NCBI GenBank assembly: GCA_039545315.1
Contig: BCIM01000002.1
Coordinates: 1,639,369-1,703,368 of the forward strand
Source of the DNA: Kondoa malvinella
Taxonomy: Eukaryota > Basidiomycota > Agaricostilbomycetes > Agaricostilbales > Kondoaceae
Direction of reading: 5' to 3'
DNA length: 64,000 nt
Shown: positions 13,172-23,471 of the stretch, in pieces
Layout: every line of letters begins with the position of its first letter
Numbering within the stretch: position 1 is the stretch's first letter
Notes under the pieces: model-generated
Told to the model about the DNA's origin: nothing
The model's input: the letters and a program-made list of their open reading frames with translations, nothing else
The model's database searches: none
Translations under genes and position numbers: made by a program

Positions 13172-13568
13172 GAAGCGTTGCGCGCGAAATAGGCCACTAC
13201 TACAGCTGTGGCCTGATCAAAGGTTATTCGACACAAGGTAAAGCATCAAGGACAGCACTGTTTGTATGTACTTGGTCCATCGCTCTGTCAAGTCAGCTAA
13301 CGATGTCTAGCGTATCATCGCAGCCTTCGGACGTGCCTTCACCATCAGAATTGAGTATAAGCTCACGGTAGAAGAATAATAACAAGAGATGGGATAAATC
13401 GGAAGGAGCAAAAGGAAGCGATATCGTATGAAGGACGTTGTGTATACGGAGACCAACAGCCAACTTGCTGTTCAGATCCAGATCGTCCATTCGCGTTGCC
13501 GAATCGAAGAGCAGAGCTTAAGCGATCAGAGCGCCCTCTCGGTCCTCTTCATATGATTCTGATTTTCT
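13172..13568. other. Intergenic, convergent 3' regions
   Basis: Roughly 400 bases between the kinase stop and the stop of the F-box/LRR-like gene. No supported gene is seen; the short open frames are spurious in composition. Confidence 0.45.
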
Positions 13569-15037
13569 CTACCACTGCTCCACAATGACACTTCCATCCA
13601 CTGCAGCCGACAAGCTCTTGATTCCAGTCTCGCCCCTTTGAAATTCAAAAACAATTTCCAATCCCTCCGGTATCTCTTGCATCAGACGCCTATAACCCAT
13701 CAAAAAATCGTCCTGCGAAGCGACATCAAGGTATTCTAAGTCCTCCACTCCAACGAGACTGTCATCTTGCATCTCCTCTTCGACTCTGTTGTCCGCCAAT
13801 TGTGTAGGCATGCTATCGAGCATCGAGCGGAAGACGAATCGCTTCAATAGTGGAAAAGTCTGACGAGAGCAGAAGCGGGGGATCACGCTGGTGACCGTCG
13901 AGCAGACGAAAAGTTCGGCGTATGATAAACCGCATGAAATAGTGAGGTGGGCCAAATGAAGGCAGGGGAGCTCATCGGGAAACAGCATTATCAGACCGTC
14001 GATGAAGTCGGCCACAGCGTCGGTATAGTGCCAGACTTCCCTGGTTGAAAGACACAAAGCAAAGCTTTCGCAAGCTGGAAACCGACATGCAAATGCCGGT
14101 ACAAACATCGTATCGCTTAGTTGGATACTTCTCATCTCGGTGAAGGCGAGGCGCCTAAGAGTCGATGCATTTGCAGCTAGAGGTAGGTGACTATATATGA
14201 GCGTAGACCAACTGATGTCAATGTCGCACGAAAAGCTGATAAGGGTCGGACAGGCCTGCCAGATAGCGGGAAGATTTGTCTGACGTAGAAAGCCGGCTCC
14301 ACGACTTAGGTGTAGATGTTTGAGGTTGTATTGCTTGTCTAGAACGGCAGGAAACCACATTCTTTTGGTAAAGTGGGCATTGAGCATGTTCGGCGCTTCC
14401 AGAAAGGTCTCAATAAGCGGCCAAAGATCTGGTGTATGCATATGCTGGTGATCAGGTGTAAAAGAGAAGGCCCGCAGAGACGAATAGCATGGCAAATGTT
14501 GTATTTCGGGGGGAGTTGGTGTTGCGAAAGCAGGAAGAGCAGACTCGGGAGGCAATACCGTAAGTCCACCATTGGCGCTGGCCGCTGTCGAGTATACTGT
14601 AATGACCAGATCCAACGACGTGACGTGAGGACAGAAGGATAGAATCGCCAGAGCGTCCGAGCGACGTTTCTCTATTTGGTGAGGAAAGTGGTAGAAGCGT
14701 CTTCTCTGAGGCGGACCGCTGTGCATCAGGGAGATGTCGTGGGTCCACTTGACCTGTCGAGCGAATGTGCCATATTGAGGATGAACTTCTAGCGTTCGCA
14801 ACAAGCATCTGTCGCTATGGGAGTCGAGCTTGCCCAATCGAAGGCGCCTGTATAGCCGCGGCTTTACCATGCTATAGAAGAGCTCTTTGCACCAGCGTGA
14901 GCAACGTTCAACAACCCGCGCGAACTATGCTCACTTGAAGACGAAGCCAAGATGGCCAAGTCTGCCCTACAGACGCCATCCAGCCCTTCATAAATGTCAA
15001 ATATGTCGTTGAGCAGGTCTTCAGGTAGGCTGGGCAT
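13569..15037 (-). CDS. F-box protein with leucine-rich-repeat-like body
   Basis: Two exons on the complement (14935-15037 and 13569-14884) join in frame to give 472 aa. The first exon encodes an F-box (MPSLPEDLLNDIFDIYEGL, then ADLAILASSSK), continuing LFYSMVKPRLYRRLRL, the usual F-box-to-body junction in fungal proteins. The body contains repeated Leu-rich strands such as CPHVTSLDLVITV, YNLKHLHLSRGAG, STLRRLAFTEM, LPCLHLAHLTISCG and LLKRFVFRSM, consistent with degenerate LRRs for substrate recognition. Such proteins act as substrate receptors of SCF ubiquitin ligases through Skp1 binding. The substrate cannot be told. The intron is 50 nt and ends AAAG. Confidence 0.8.
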
Positions 15038-15247
15038 CGTGTTCGACTCGCGAGACGTTGGCGCTTGGAGCTGTTGGCCCTCTCCCAGTCGTCAGGTATT
15101 CCGATGCCTGGGTATACACAAGATCCTGGTATTCCTTCCCAGCTGGTATTCGTTCGAGCTCGCTGTCACAACACTTGGTGGTAATTCGCAAGGTGAGGTC
15201 GAACCCGCTGGTTTTCTGTTACTACCAATGGTGATCCGCACTCCTAG

Positions 15248-15781
15248 GCCGTTGCCGTGCATTGCTCCAACTCTGATTCCCTGTACTGTCTGCTTTTGCG
15301 CTCGTCTAGCGATCGTCTGTGCCTATCCTGCCCTACAGCCAATTCTTCTGCCCCTAACCATGGACTGGCCGACCAGCCGCCTTACTGGCTACTGAACCAG
15401 CTGTCTCAGAAGAAAATGGACTGGAAGGCTGGACCAAGGGCTCAAGCCAGCTCAGGCTATGCTGCAGCACTTCTTGACCTGTTTGCCGGGACTTGGCATC
15501 TTTCACCCTTCCCTACCGATGATAAGAATGAATATAGGCAGTCAAATTATGGCTTGACTGATCATCTCTTCCCCTCGTGCCCCGAACACATCTTGCATCA
15601 ATTGTTTCCCGCGAGTGAGATTGATATGCGAGAACTGTGTCAGCAGGCCAGCTGTCAGGCATACGTATTCATGTATAATGTTCGATGCGAGCGTATTCTG
15701 GGCCTTCAAGAGAAGAAACAGTTGTGCCAAAAGTCGAAGTGGCCGAGACATCTTGAGACATCGGTGTGCATGGCTCCATAA
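15248..15781 (+). CDS. Doubtful open reading frame, possibly one exon of a small gene
   Basis: A 178-codon frame opens right after a plausible intron (15194-15247: GTGAGG donor, CTCCTAG acceptor). Splicing there would join it to an upstream open frame that lies antisense to the F-box gene and lacks an obvious ATG. The predicted peptide (for example YAAALLDLFAGTWHLSPFPT) matches no family I know. It may be chance coding potential in a 900-base gap between two minus-strand genes. Confidence 0.2.
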   Translation, partial: AVAVHCSNSDSLYCLLLRSSSDRLCLSCPTANSSAPNHGLADQPPYWLLNQLSQKKMDWKAGPRAQASSGYAAALLDLFAGTWHLSPFPTDDKNEYRQSNYGLTDHLFPSCPEHILHQLFPASEIDMRELCQQASCQAYVFMYNVRCERILGLQEKKQLCQKSKWPRHLETSVCMAP

Positions 15782-15958
15782 TGACCCAATTATATTACAC
15801 ACGACAGCACACTGCAACGACTTTACACAACTAGCGATCGTTTGCTTTCGACAGCACAAACAGCACCTAAGAATGCTAAGCCAAATCATCTTTCTCTTGC
15901 TTTGAGATGAGGTCCATCGGCATCAAGTCAACGGTGTTAGTGATCCGAATCTGATCTT

Positions 15959-17613
15959 CTACAAAAGACACTTCAGCAGTATCCTAAACATTAGGCCAGA
16001 CATACTGAAGGCCAACCCTGGCTTGGAAGCCGACTTGAAGGATGTCCTCTGACTCCCTCTCAGCAGACCACCAGCTTTGCCATTCTCTTGAAATCCTTTG
16101 AGAGCTCTGACGAGCAGAACGATGCTAGCGCAGAGGGACACGAGCGGGTATATGCTAAACATGACACCAAGAACGCTAGCGATAGCTGTAGTCGATGCGA
16201 CGCGCTTGTTGTAGTTGATGCCCCATTCTGCTGCAGTAGCCGAATACGCAATCGAAGCGACCAAAATCAGGAAAAGTTCGACCAGCCTGTGTCACATGTT
16301 TCAGGACCAAATTTGTTCCCGACGAAAACATACTCACATCGCATAGTACGCGAAGCGAAGCTGCTTCGCTTTGTAAGAGCGATGCGAATCGACTTGCGTT
16401 CTTACTGTCGACAATTGTTTTGCGATCGTGCGAACATAAAGAAAAGCGACTGGCAAGAAGAGGACAGTAACGAAATTGACGAGCGCAAGTAGAATCTGCC
16501 AAGCCACGCGAGAGTAGCGAAGCATGATGTCGGTGCGACCAGTCATTGCACTGATCAGAGGGAACCAAGAAGCTGCTGTTCATCAGCTACATGTCGCTAA
16601 AAGATTGATTGCACTCTCACCATCGAATCCGAAGGCTTGACCTACCTGCCACCGTTCCCCTCTGCTGGCAATGGCGCTGAGAAAAGCGTTGATTGAATTC
16701 GTAGCTTTTCGTTTCTGTAACCCAGCAAGGATAAAAGGTGTAGCAAGAGAGGTGACAACAATGATGTGCAGCAGTCTACACGAATGTGAGCCGTTGCATA
16801 CCCTTCAAGAGGGACGACTTACATGAAGCCTATATTGAGTATCATTGGCTTGACATTGAGACCCAGCACTTTTGGTCTTTCTTGAGCCGATGTGCACATG
16901 TAAAGGAATGCGCTTATCCCACTGTGGCTCGTCAAGAACAAATTGTCTCCTCTACAGTTCGACTTACTGAAGTTCGGAGACCAAAACCATCACAGCTTGA
17001 GTAAATGTCAGCGCGTGCTTCGCAAAGAGTCGTGCAGGCTTACTGAGGGGCCAGAGCAAAGGAAAGAACCAGAAGTAGGCGTCAGGCCTAACATTGCCCT
17101 TGTATCCCTCATTCATGAGAGAGAGGCAGGGGATCGAAATGGCGGCATGCAGAATAGATATAACGGAGAAGAGGTTGGTTGTGTTTGGCACGATCAGCCC
17201 TACATGGTTACTTTATAACAGGCAGAAGGCTTTTGCTTGAATAACCTACGGCCGACGCCTGTTTCTTCAAGCTTGTACAGCCAAAAGGTCTTGCTCCAAT
17301 AGCGAATGGCCAGGTAAAGGCTATAGCATACAAGAGCTGCGCCGCATGCAACGATATTGGCGATCATCAGGCGGTCGAAGTTGTGGCCCATCTGAAGGAG
17401 GAAAGGTCAGAATGAAACTGTTGGAAGCAGATGGCAGCATACTCTGAGGTGAATCTTCTGATCTAGCAGTTGGAAACTTGGTACTGTTGTGAGCTACCAG
17501 TGGTCGGAGCCCGAATCGCTTGCTTACAAAACAGGATAGGGATTCACGTTTGACGGCAGAGACGAGACTTGATCAATCATGTCGAGGAACAAAGGAATAG
17601 AAGAGCCACTCAT
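15959..17613 (-). CDS. Multi-pass (about seven-helix) membrane protein, function unknown
   Basis: The complement strand carries a series of short hydrophobic exons that splice into one membrane protein. Segments include LMIANIVACGAALVCYSLYL, LFSVISILHAAISIPCL, ALTFTQAVMVLV, ILLALVNFVTVLFLPVAFLY, LVASIAYSATAAEWG and ASVLGVMFSIYPLVSLCASI. A short Ser-rich extracellular-type N-terminus (MSGSSIPLFLDMIDQ) precedes the first helix, and a basic tail follows the last. The organisation is receptor-like, resembling fungal orphan seven-helix proteins, but no diagnostic motif is visible. Exon boundaries near 17440-17540 are uncertain. Its location beside F-box genes and gene relics suggests a fast-evolving neighbourhood. 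Confidence 0.6.
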
Positions 17614-18045
17614 GTTGCAGCAGATGGCAGACTAAGGAGGGTGTTGCCAAAGGGGGCAAGGAGGGGAAAGGTTCCATGTTCTACCTGAAGTACGCCGCAA
17701 TATCAGAATACTGCAGAGGACGAGTCCACGATCAGCAGGATGGCGGGCGTCACATACATAATGAAAGGCCAGAGCTCGGCACTCACTCAGCTTTTAATGG
17801 AATTTCGAAGAAACTTCTGCATCACGAGACAACGAAGAGAAGGACAGAGCAAGTTCCCATCCTTGCGATCAATCGCTATAGTAGTTACAGTGCGCAAAGT
17901 ACCGTAGACCGAAAGAAAAGAGCCAAAAGGCGATGTTTCAAACAGCCGTGCAGAAGATACCAGAGTTGGTAGGGATACCAGAGCACGCATCAGAAGAGAG
18001 CATGGAATACCCGACACTGTCAGAGGAGTATACAAAAGCAAATAT
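17614..18045. other. Gap upstream of the membrane-protein gene
   Basis: About 430 bases with open frames on both strands (17676-17972 plus; 17787-18041 minus), none with a recognisable domain. The plus strand stays open in the frame of the downstream F-box fragment back to about 17941 without an ATG. I support no gene here. Confidence 0.35.
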
Positions 18046-18366
18046 TTGCTGGTTCAAGGGCACGAGATTCAGCAACGAATCCCGCACGACGTGTTGAATT
18101 GCGTAGCTGAACAATTGGGCGGAGCGGCTGAGCTAGCTAGCTTGGCTCGCGTATCGAAACCGCTTTGTGAGTCGTTCGTGTCAAACGAACGGGGTTATGC
18201 TGATGTTGAAGTAGACGCTTTCTGTACCCCGCTGCTATACAGGCATGTAGAAATTACGCCGCTTTCTATGGACAAAGAGCTCCAGCGAAAAAGAGATGCT
18301 TTGCTTTGGACAATCCAGAACATGCGTTCTCGCTTCCGCGGGGATTATGTCCAGGCCATCAGGTGA
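18046..18366 (+). pseudogene. Truncated F-box-like gene fragment
   Basis: This frame encodes an F-box-like N-terminus (IPHDVLNCVAEQLGGAAELA, then SLARVSKPLCESF) and the PLLYRHVEI motif that usually follows the F-box in fungal proteins. It stops after YVQAIR at what could be a donor (GTGAGC, 18364-18369). No compatible downstream exon is found: within about 110 bases the sequence becomes an amidase relic. No in-frame ATG precedes the F-box. I therefore read it as the 5' piece of a broken F-box gene. A functional short gene with unseen exons is possible but less likely. Confidence 0.5.
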
Positions 18367-18478
18367 GCTCTAAGCTCCCACTATATACAGTCTCCTTGCT
18401 CAACCGCTGGCAGCTGTACTATCCTCTTCACCAATTTCACCTCGCCGAACGTAGCCAGCACGCACCGTTGCAACCCAG

Positions 18479-19499
18479 GTAGTCGGGAACAATACGAGGG
18501 TCGCTTACAAGATCTAAAAGATGCCGGTGTAGAGATCTACAATGTCAGCGTAAGTTCAGACCTATTTTCGCGGGTAGGCTACTAAGAACGCCTTTGATAG
18601 CTACCTAACATCCGCGACATTGCTTCCATGTATGGCTTTGGCCAAAATCCAGCTCTGTACGGCACGGCGTACGATGATTCAATCACCTTCAACACTTTGT
18701 TAGCTGTCGCCCTTGGAGAATGGTCTGTTGCATCCCTGAGTTTAGCCAATATGTACTGATCGGTGGATTACAGGTTTAAGAACTGGACCGACCCTGCAGG
18801 CGATCCATGAGAGAACTTTACTACTCCGGAATGACAAGAACAACGAGGTGAGTATTGCGACTTGTTGCTCAATTGCTGGCCCTGAGATGACGTATGATCA
18901 GACGACTGGAGCTTTGGGATCGAGCTGTTGGTGGTACAACACTGAATCTGTAAGCTTACCTGTTATCCTCAATCATTTCGGTCTAAGCTGCTTCGGCCGA
19001 TAGGGACAAAGTAACGACCAAATTACATCATGCGATGACCCGACTCATACTATCTTTGAACAGATTTCTACGATGCAGCTGTTGCAACCAATGGTAGTCT
19101 AGATGATGCGTTCTGGACCGCTATGGATTTCACCCGGCGAACAGCTAGTGCAGCTATCGATGCAGGTCATATCATCATTAAGGAGGATGGATCTGTTGTT
19201 GAGCTTGATGGGCTTCTGATACCTTCTCAAGATGGTGGTGTGAGTTCTTCGCCGTGATGGAGAGGCCCGAACTGATTTATTGCTCAAGGGATACGATAAC
19301 CAAATGGCATCATTACCTGCATATGCGGGCCATCCAGCTGTTAGTCTAGTCTTCGCGTCGCTCTAAATCAGCTCAGATGCTGTTTCAGATCTCTATCCCA
19401 ATCGGTCAGAATGGCTTTGACGTCCCAATCGCTTTCGGCGTTTGGGGCAAACCTTACTCTGAACCCAAACTGATCCGCGCTGGATCTGCTATGAGCTAG
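18479..19499 (+). pseudogene. Degenerate C-terminal half of an amidase-signature enzyme
   Basis: Fragments match the C-terminal half of fungal amidases: QDLKDAGVEIYNVS, then TFNTLLAVALGEWFKNWTD, LQAIHERTLLLRNDKN, a middle region with SLDDAFWTAM, and finally AYAGHPAISIPIGQNGFDVP with GVWGKPYSEP. The N-terminal half holding the catalytic Ser-Ser-Lys triad is absent. The reading frame shifts near 18795-18810 (TGA at 18808-18810) and again near 19060-19070, and a TAG follows SAMS at the end. Intron-like sequences still separate the exon remnants, so this is a decayed genomic copy and not a processed one. It cannot be catalytically active. Confidence 0.7.
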
Positions 19500-19942
19500 A
19501 AGATGGAAAACTTGTGAGTCTTACGTCTGCTCAAATGGTGTGTAGAGCTGATGTATATTCACTTTATCAGCTTGGCCGGGATACACTTGCTCTGAAGAAA
19601 ATCTCAATCACTAGGGATGCGAGGAAGCATAAGACGATCAACAGGCGACGACGTATATTACTTTATTTCAATAATAGATGCTGTAGTCCGATGGCCTAGC
19701 CTGATGTCAGCTCGCGACAGGAGCAGCGCGCGACTCGAAGCCATTCATTGAGTGCTTCCAATGCCCATTCTGGCACTTGCAGCTTGATCAAACAAAAGGG
19801 CATGACGAACTGCAGATCACAGAAGACGAAAGAGGATGAAAACGGGAAGAAGAGAACGTCTACAAAGACCTTCTGGACCGCTTCGAATGCAAAGATATAC
19901 ACTATACACACCGTGCTTGGCCACAACTAGAAGCCCTTTGGA

Positions 19943-20302
19943 TTGATTCTCATTTCTTCCGACGGCGCTTTCGTGAAATGCGGCACCTACACTCTCTCAT
20001 CAGCTCTACAACTCCTGCTTAGCGACACACTACTCACTTTATGCACGCTCTTCCTGTGCCCTGCAGCTGTTCTCGAGAAGGTAGTGTATTTATCTTTTGG
20101 CGGCATTTTCGACTCTGTCGGTAATTGGAGTGCTTTTGTCTGTACATGCAAAGCATGTGATAAGCGTCTATTCGCTTATCGCATTGCCAGACGCACGAGA
20201 GCAGCGCATTTGACGCCTGATGCACGAATTGTTTCGATGACAGAATCGACTTCTTTGAGCCTGTCGCGCACTCGAGACTTTCTATTCGCTGACATCCTGT
20301 AA
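19943..20302 (+). CDS. Weak F-box-like open reading frame
   Basis: The predicted peptide contains AVLEKVVYLSFGGIFDSVGN followed by SAFVCTCKACDKRLFAYRIARR, which resembles an F-box (Leu-Pro-x-Glu-Val start and the conserved Cys-Lys-x-Cys turn). The frame opens at a TTG with no convincing ATG, and it ends at 20302 without a following exon that I can identify. It may be a small F-box gene or another relic. Around it, from 19500 to 20594, I see nothing else supported. Confidence 0.3.
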   Translation: MILISSDGAFVKCGTYTLSSALQLLLSDTLLTLCTLFLCPAAVLEKVVYLSFGGIFDSVGNWSAFVCTCKACDKRLFAYRIARRTRAAHLTPDARIVSMTESTSLSLSRTRDFLFADIL

Positions 20303-20594
20303 AAGAGTTGCATCAATTACAGCTCTTTGAGCTGTATGAGGACATTTCGCCTACCTCCCTATTTTCGATGCGTGAGCCATGTCTGCCAATCACGAGAACG
20401 AGACATACAAGGATCTTTCCATAGCAGGCCGCCTCTAGACACTGGCGATATTGAGAATTGACAAGTCCTGCTTGCACGGAATGCACTCTGCATATTTATT
20501 TGCTCGTTTCAAACCAACCACCCTGCAGCGTGTTTGAGAGATGCCTTGATACCCTTCTACCTGGCGTATAACCCGGTGTGACCTGCCTCTTAGA

Positions 20595-23266
20595 ATGGAG
20601 ACCAAGAAGCCCAAACAAGGCATCAAACGAGTGACAAAGATCTTTAAGAGGAACAGAAAAGGTCAAGTCGCTCAAGCTGCTATTCCGCCCGTGCAAGATC
20701 TGCCTTCACTTCCTTCTATCGATGTCGCTTCCCCAGAGACGCAGGATGTCCTTACTGTCACGAGACCGTTCATCAAATGTCGAATAGTGACCTGGAACAG
20801 TCTGTCGAAGCTTCTCTGTCCATTTGAAACCTGTCTGATTGTATGGGACAGTGCACTCAATGCTGCCTACTGGCGACCTCACTGAGCTACTGGGCAGCAT
20901 ACCAGCTGATATGCCTACCGTCCAAGCTGGTTCGACTATCCCTCAATTGCCCATGACCGGGGAACATCCATATCGTACGTCGTCTCTCTCATCATCATAT
21001 AATGAACTGAAGACTATGCGCAGATCTAGTAGTAGTAGGAGGTCAAGAAGTTCCACAAGGCGGCATCTTTGGTGACTGGTCGCGCTCTTCATCTTGGACT
21101 GAAATGCTGCAAGATTGGTTATGTCGAGGTCAACGACCAGCGACAGAGGAGGAAGAAGAGATTGACGAGAAAGCGGAATTAATGTCCAAGCGCGGAAGCA
21201 AAGATACGACTTATTCAAAGAGTTTGCGCGAACAGGAAGAAAAAGAAGACGAAGGACCATATGTGCTCGTGAGCAAGGAAAGACTGATGGGCATCTATTG
21301 CGCCGTGTTTGTCTTGAAGAGTTGTCGCCATTTGATTCAGGGTGTAGACAAGGCGAAAGTGACGGCTGGGTTGTTGAATGGCAGAGTGGGGAACAAAGGG
21401 TGCAGTGCGATATCCGTTAACTTTGGTGGCTATCGCATCCTCTTTATCTCGGCGCATTTGGCTGCTCAGTGCGTCTGGTTGCGTTAGTCAGATTCATTCT
21501 GATTTTAGCTCTTCTCGCGATGCACAGTCAAGCAGCAATAGCGATTCGCAAAGCTAATGTCGACAAGATCAAAGAAGAACTAGAGATAGAGACTTTTGCC
21601 GAAGACAAGACACCTACAGCGGCACAGCAGCTTTGTTCTAGAAGCGCAGACATAACAGACCAGTTCAATTGGTGCTTCTTCTTTGGCGATCTCAATTACC
21701 GCTTGGACATTTCCCGTATGCATGCAGATTGGCTGCTGCAGAGCAAGTCGTGAGTCTATTAATGCCCCATACTCTGTTGTGCTCATCACAGACATTCAGC
21801 TACTCCCAAGCATTGGGCTTTGACCAACTCTCATTGCTCCTCAAATCCCGAAACAACTGTTTCCGTGGTTTCGCAGAAGCGCCAATCACCTTTGGACCAA
21901 CTTATAAATTTGATCTTCTCACCTTTAAGCGTCGCAAGTTGCGCACTCTGAGCATCCACACCAATGCCTCAAATCTCACTTCTGCTCAATCACCACAAGA
22001 CGATACCGCTTCCATCGCATCTACCGTAGCATCCCTTTCCGCAGAGAACGAAAAACCAGAAGGTCTCTCATCTCCTACTCCTCCTTCACCTTCATCCATG
22101 TTTTCCTCTCCGCCAGATGTAGATGAAACAGTCAAGATTCCAGCAGCACTTCAGAAAGCCAAAGTCAAGTTTCTTACTCTCCGAAGTGCCTCGGCCGCCA
22201 ATATCTTCGACACGCTTCAGCCGCCAAAGAAGGACGTCCGACCTGGTTCACCTCAGCTAGAAAGAAGGGCCAGTTTGATTCGTAGACCGACATTGAGAAC
22301 TTCTTTGAGTGAAACGCTGCTTGCGCCCCAAGCGGAGAATGGGGTTGTTTCGTTTGATACAAGCAGCAAACAACGGGTGCAGAGCTATACCGATCGGATA
22401 CTTTACAAGGTGAGTGCATCTTTCGACGTGCTTGATCTTGTTGAGATGTCGCGCAGACGACAATGATGGACGCGCCGAGTCCTGTCAGGCGTACCTCGGG
22501 CTTTCTAGATAGCTTAGGACTGGGTACAAGAAAGAGTCATTCGCCTAGCGGATCAGTCGCGTCTACACCTAGGGTAGAGAAAGGTCGAGCGGGAAGGATT
22601 GGCTTTGATCAGGCTGTGCCGCTGGAAAGAGGCTTGTTCAGAAGGCAGTCTTCCGGTCACAAGGTAAGTTCTGTATACTGATCAATGAACTCTGACTGAC
22701 GAGGATGACTAGCCACGGCGAAATTCGACTATCGCTATAGATGAACCGCTAAAGAGGATCAGATCAGAGACTGTCGCTTCGAATCCAGATCGACCTGGCT
22801 TACGAAAGCACGGATCTGACAATACGACTCCATACAAGCCTACAAGAGCCTCAGAGAGCGACTCACATCCAGATCATAATGGATTTCTCGACATTGCACG
22901 GACTTTGACAAGATGGAAGCTGCCTGCTACCAAAACTTTACCGGTCACACTAGATCACCATCATCACCACGATCGGTCAAGGAGCTGGTGGAATTTCTTT
23001 CCTGCCATGTTTACAGCTTCACCAATGGAAGAGCTTGACCGAGAGCTGCAGCCTGAACCAATTCGTTTACCGGAGAAGCGATTTATTGGTCCTGTCAAGG
23101 GTCAGATCGAGCCGCTGTTATACGACAGTGTCAATGATCTATACAAGATGCAAGCGTACGTGCTCTGCTCATGCGTAGTGCTCTAGCTGATCTTTTAAAC
23201 AGGACTTCCGACCATCGACCAGTGAAAGCCGTCTTTGCTCTCGGTATGGGCGACGACAATAATTAG
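20595..23266 (+). CDS. Inositol polyphosphate 5-phosphatase with long inserts in the catalytic domain
   Basis: Removes the 5-phosphate from phosphoinositides such as PI(4,5)P2 or from inositol phosphates. About nine exons start at METKKPKQG. Recognisable blocks in order: KCRIVTWNMHSMLPTGDL; GGQEVP; LMGIYCAVFVLKS; LNGRVGNKGCSAISVNFGGY with FISAHLAA; the metal/phosphate motif FFFGDLNYRLDISR (about 21675-21710); PITFGPTYKFD; SYTDRILYK; and the final TSDHRPVKAVF (about 23203-23235). Two long low-complexity inserts (about 115 and 230 residues) sit between PTYKFD and DRILYK and between DRILYK and the DHRPV motif, where the family normally has short linkers. The second insert contains a run of five histidines. 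No SAC domain or membrane segment is seen. Confidence 0.88.
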
Positions 23267-23471
23267 AATATTTACACGGTCCCTAGTTGTCAGTACAGGA
23301 TGTTTGTTGAAGGTATACCCGTTCGTGCTTCAGAGGTTATTACGCTACAACGATACCTGAACGACATTTAATTTCCGCATTGCATTGATCACACTACATT
23401 CGCAAACGATTGCAGCTTGCTAGCTATTGCTGGTGGAAACCTAAAGTCCCCTAGATACCCTTGATACGCTC

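Noticed and set aside
22935..22975. A His-run as a metal-binding domain in the 5-phosphatase
   Set aside because: Five histidines in a low-complexity insert are more likely a simple repeat; there is no surrounding metal-site pattern.
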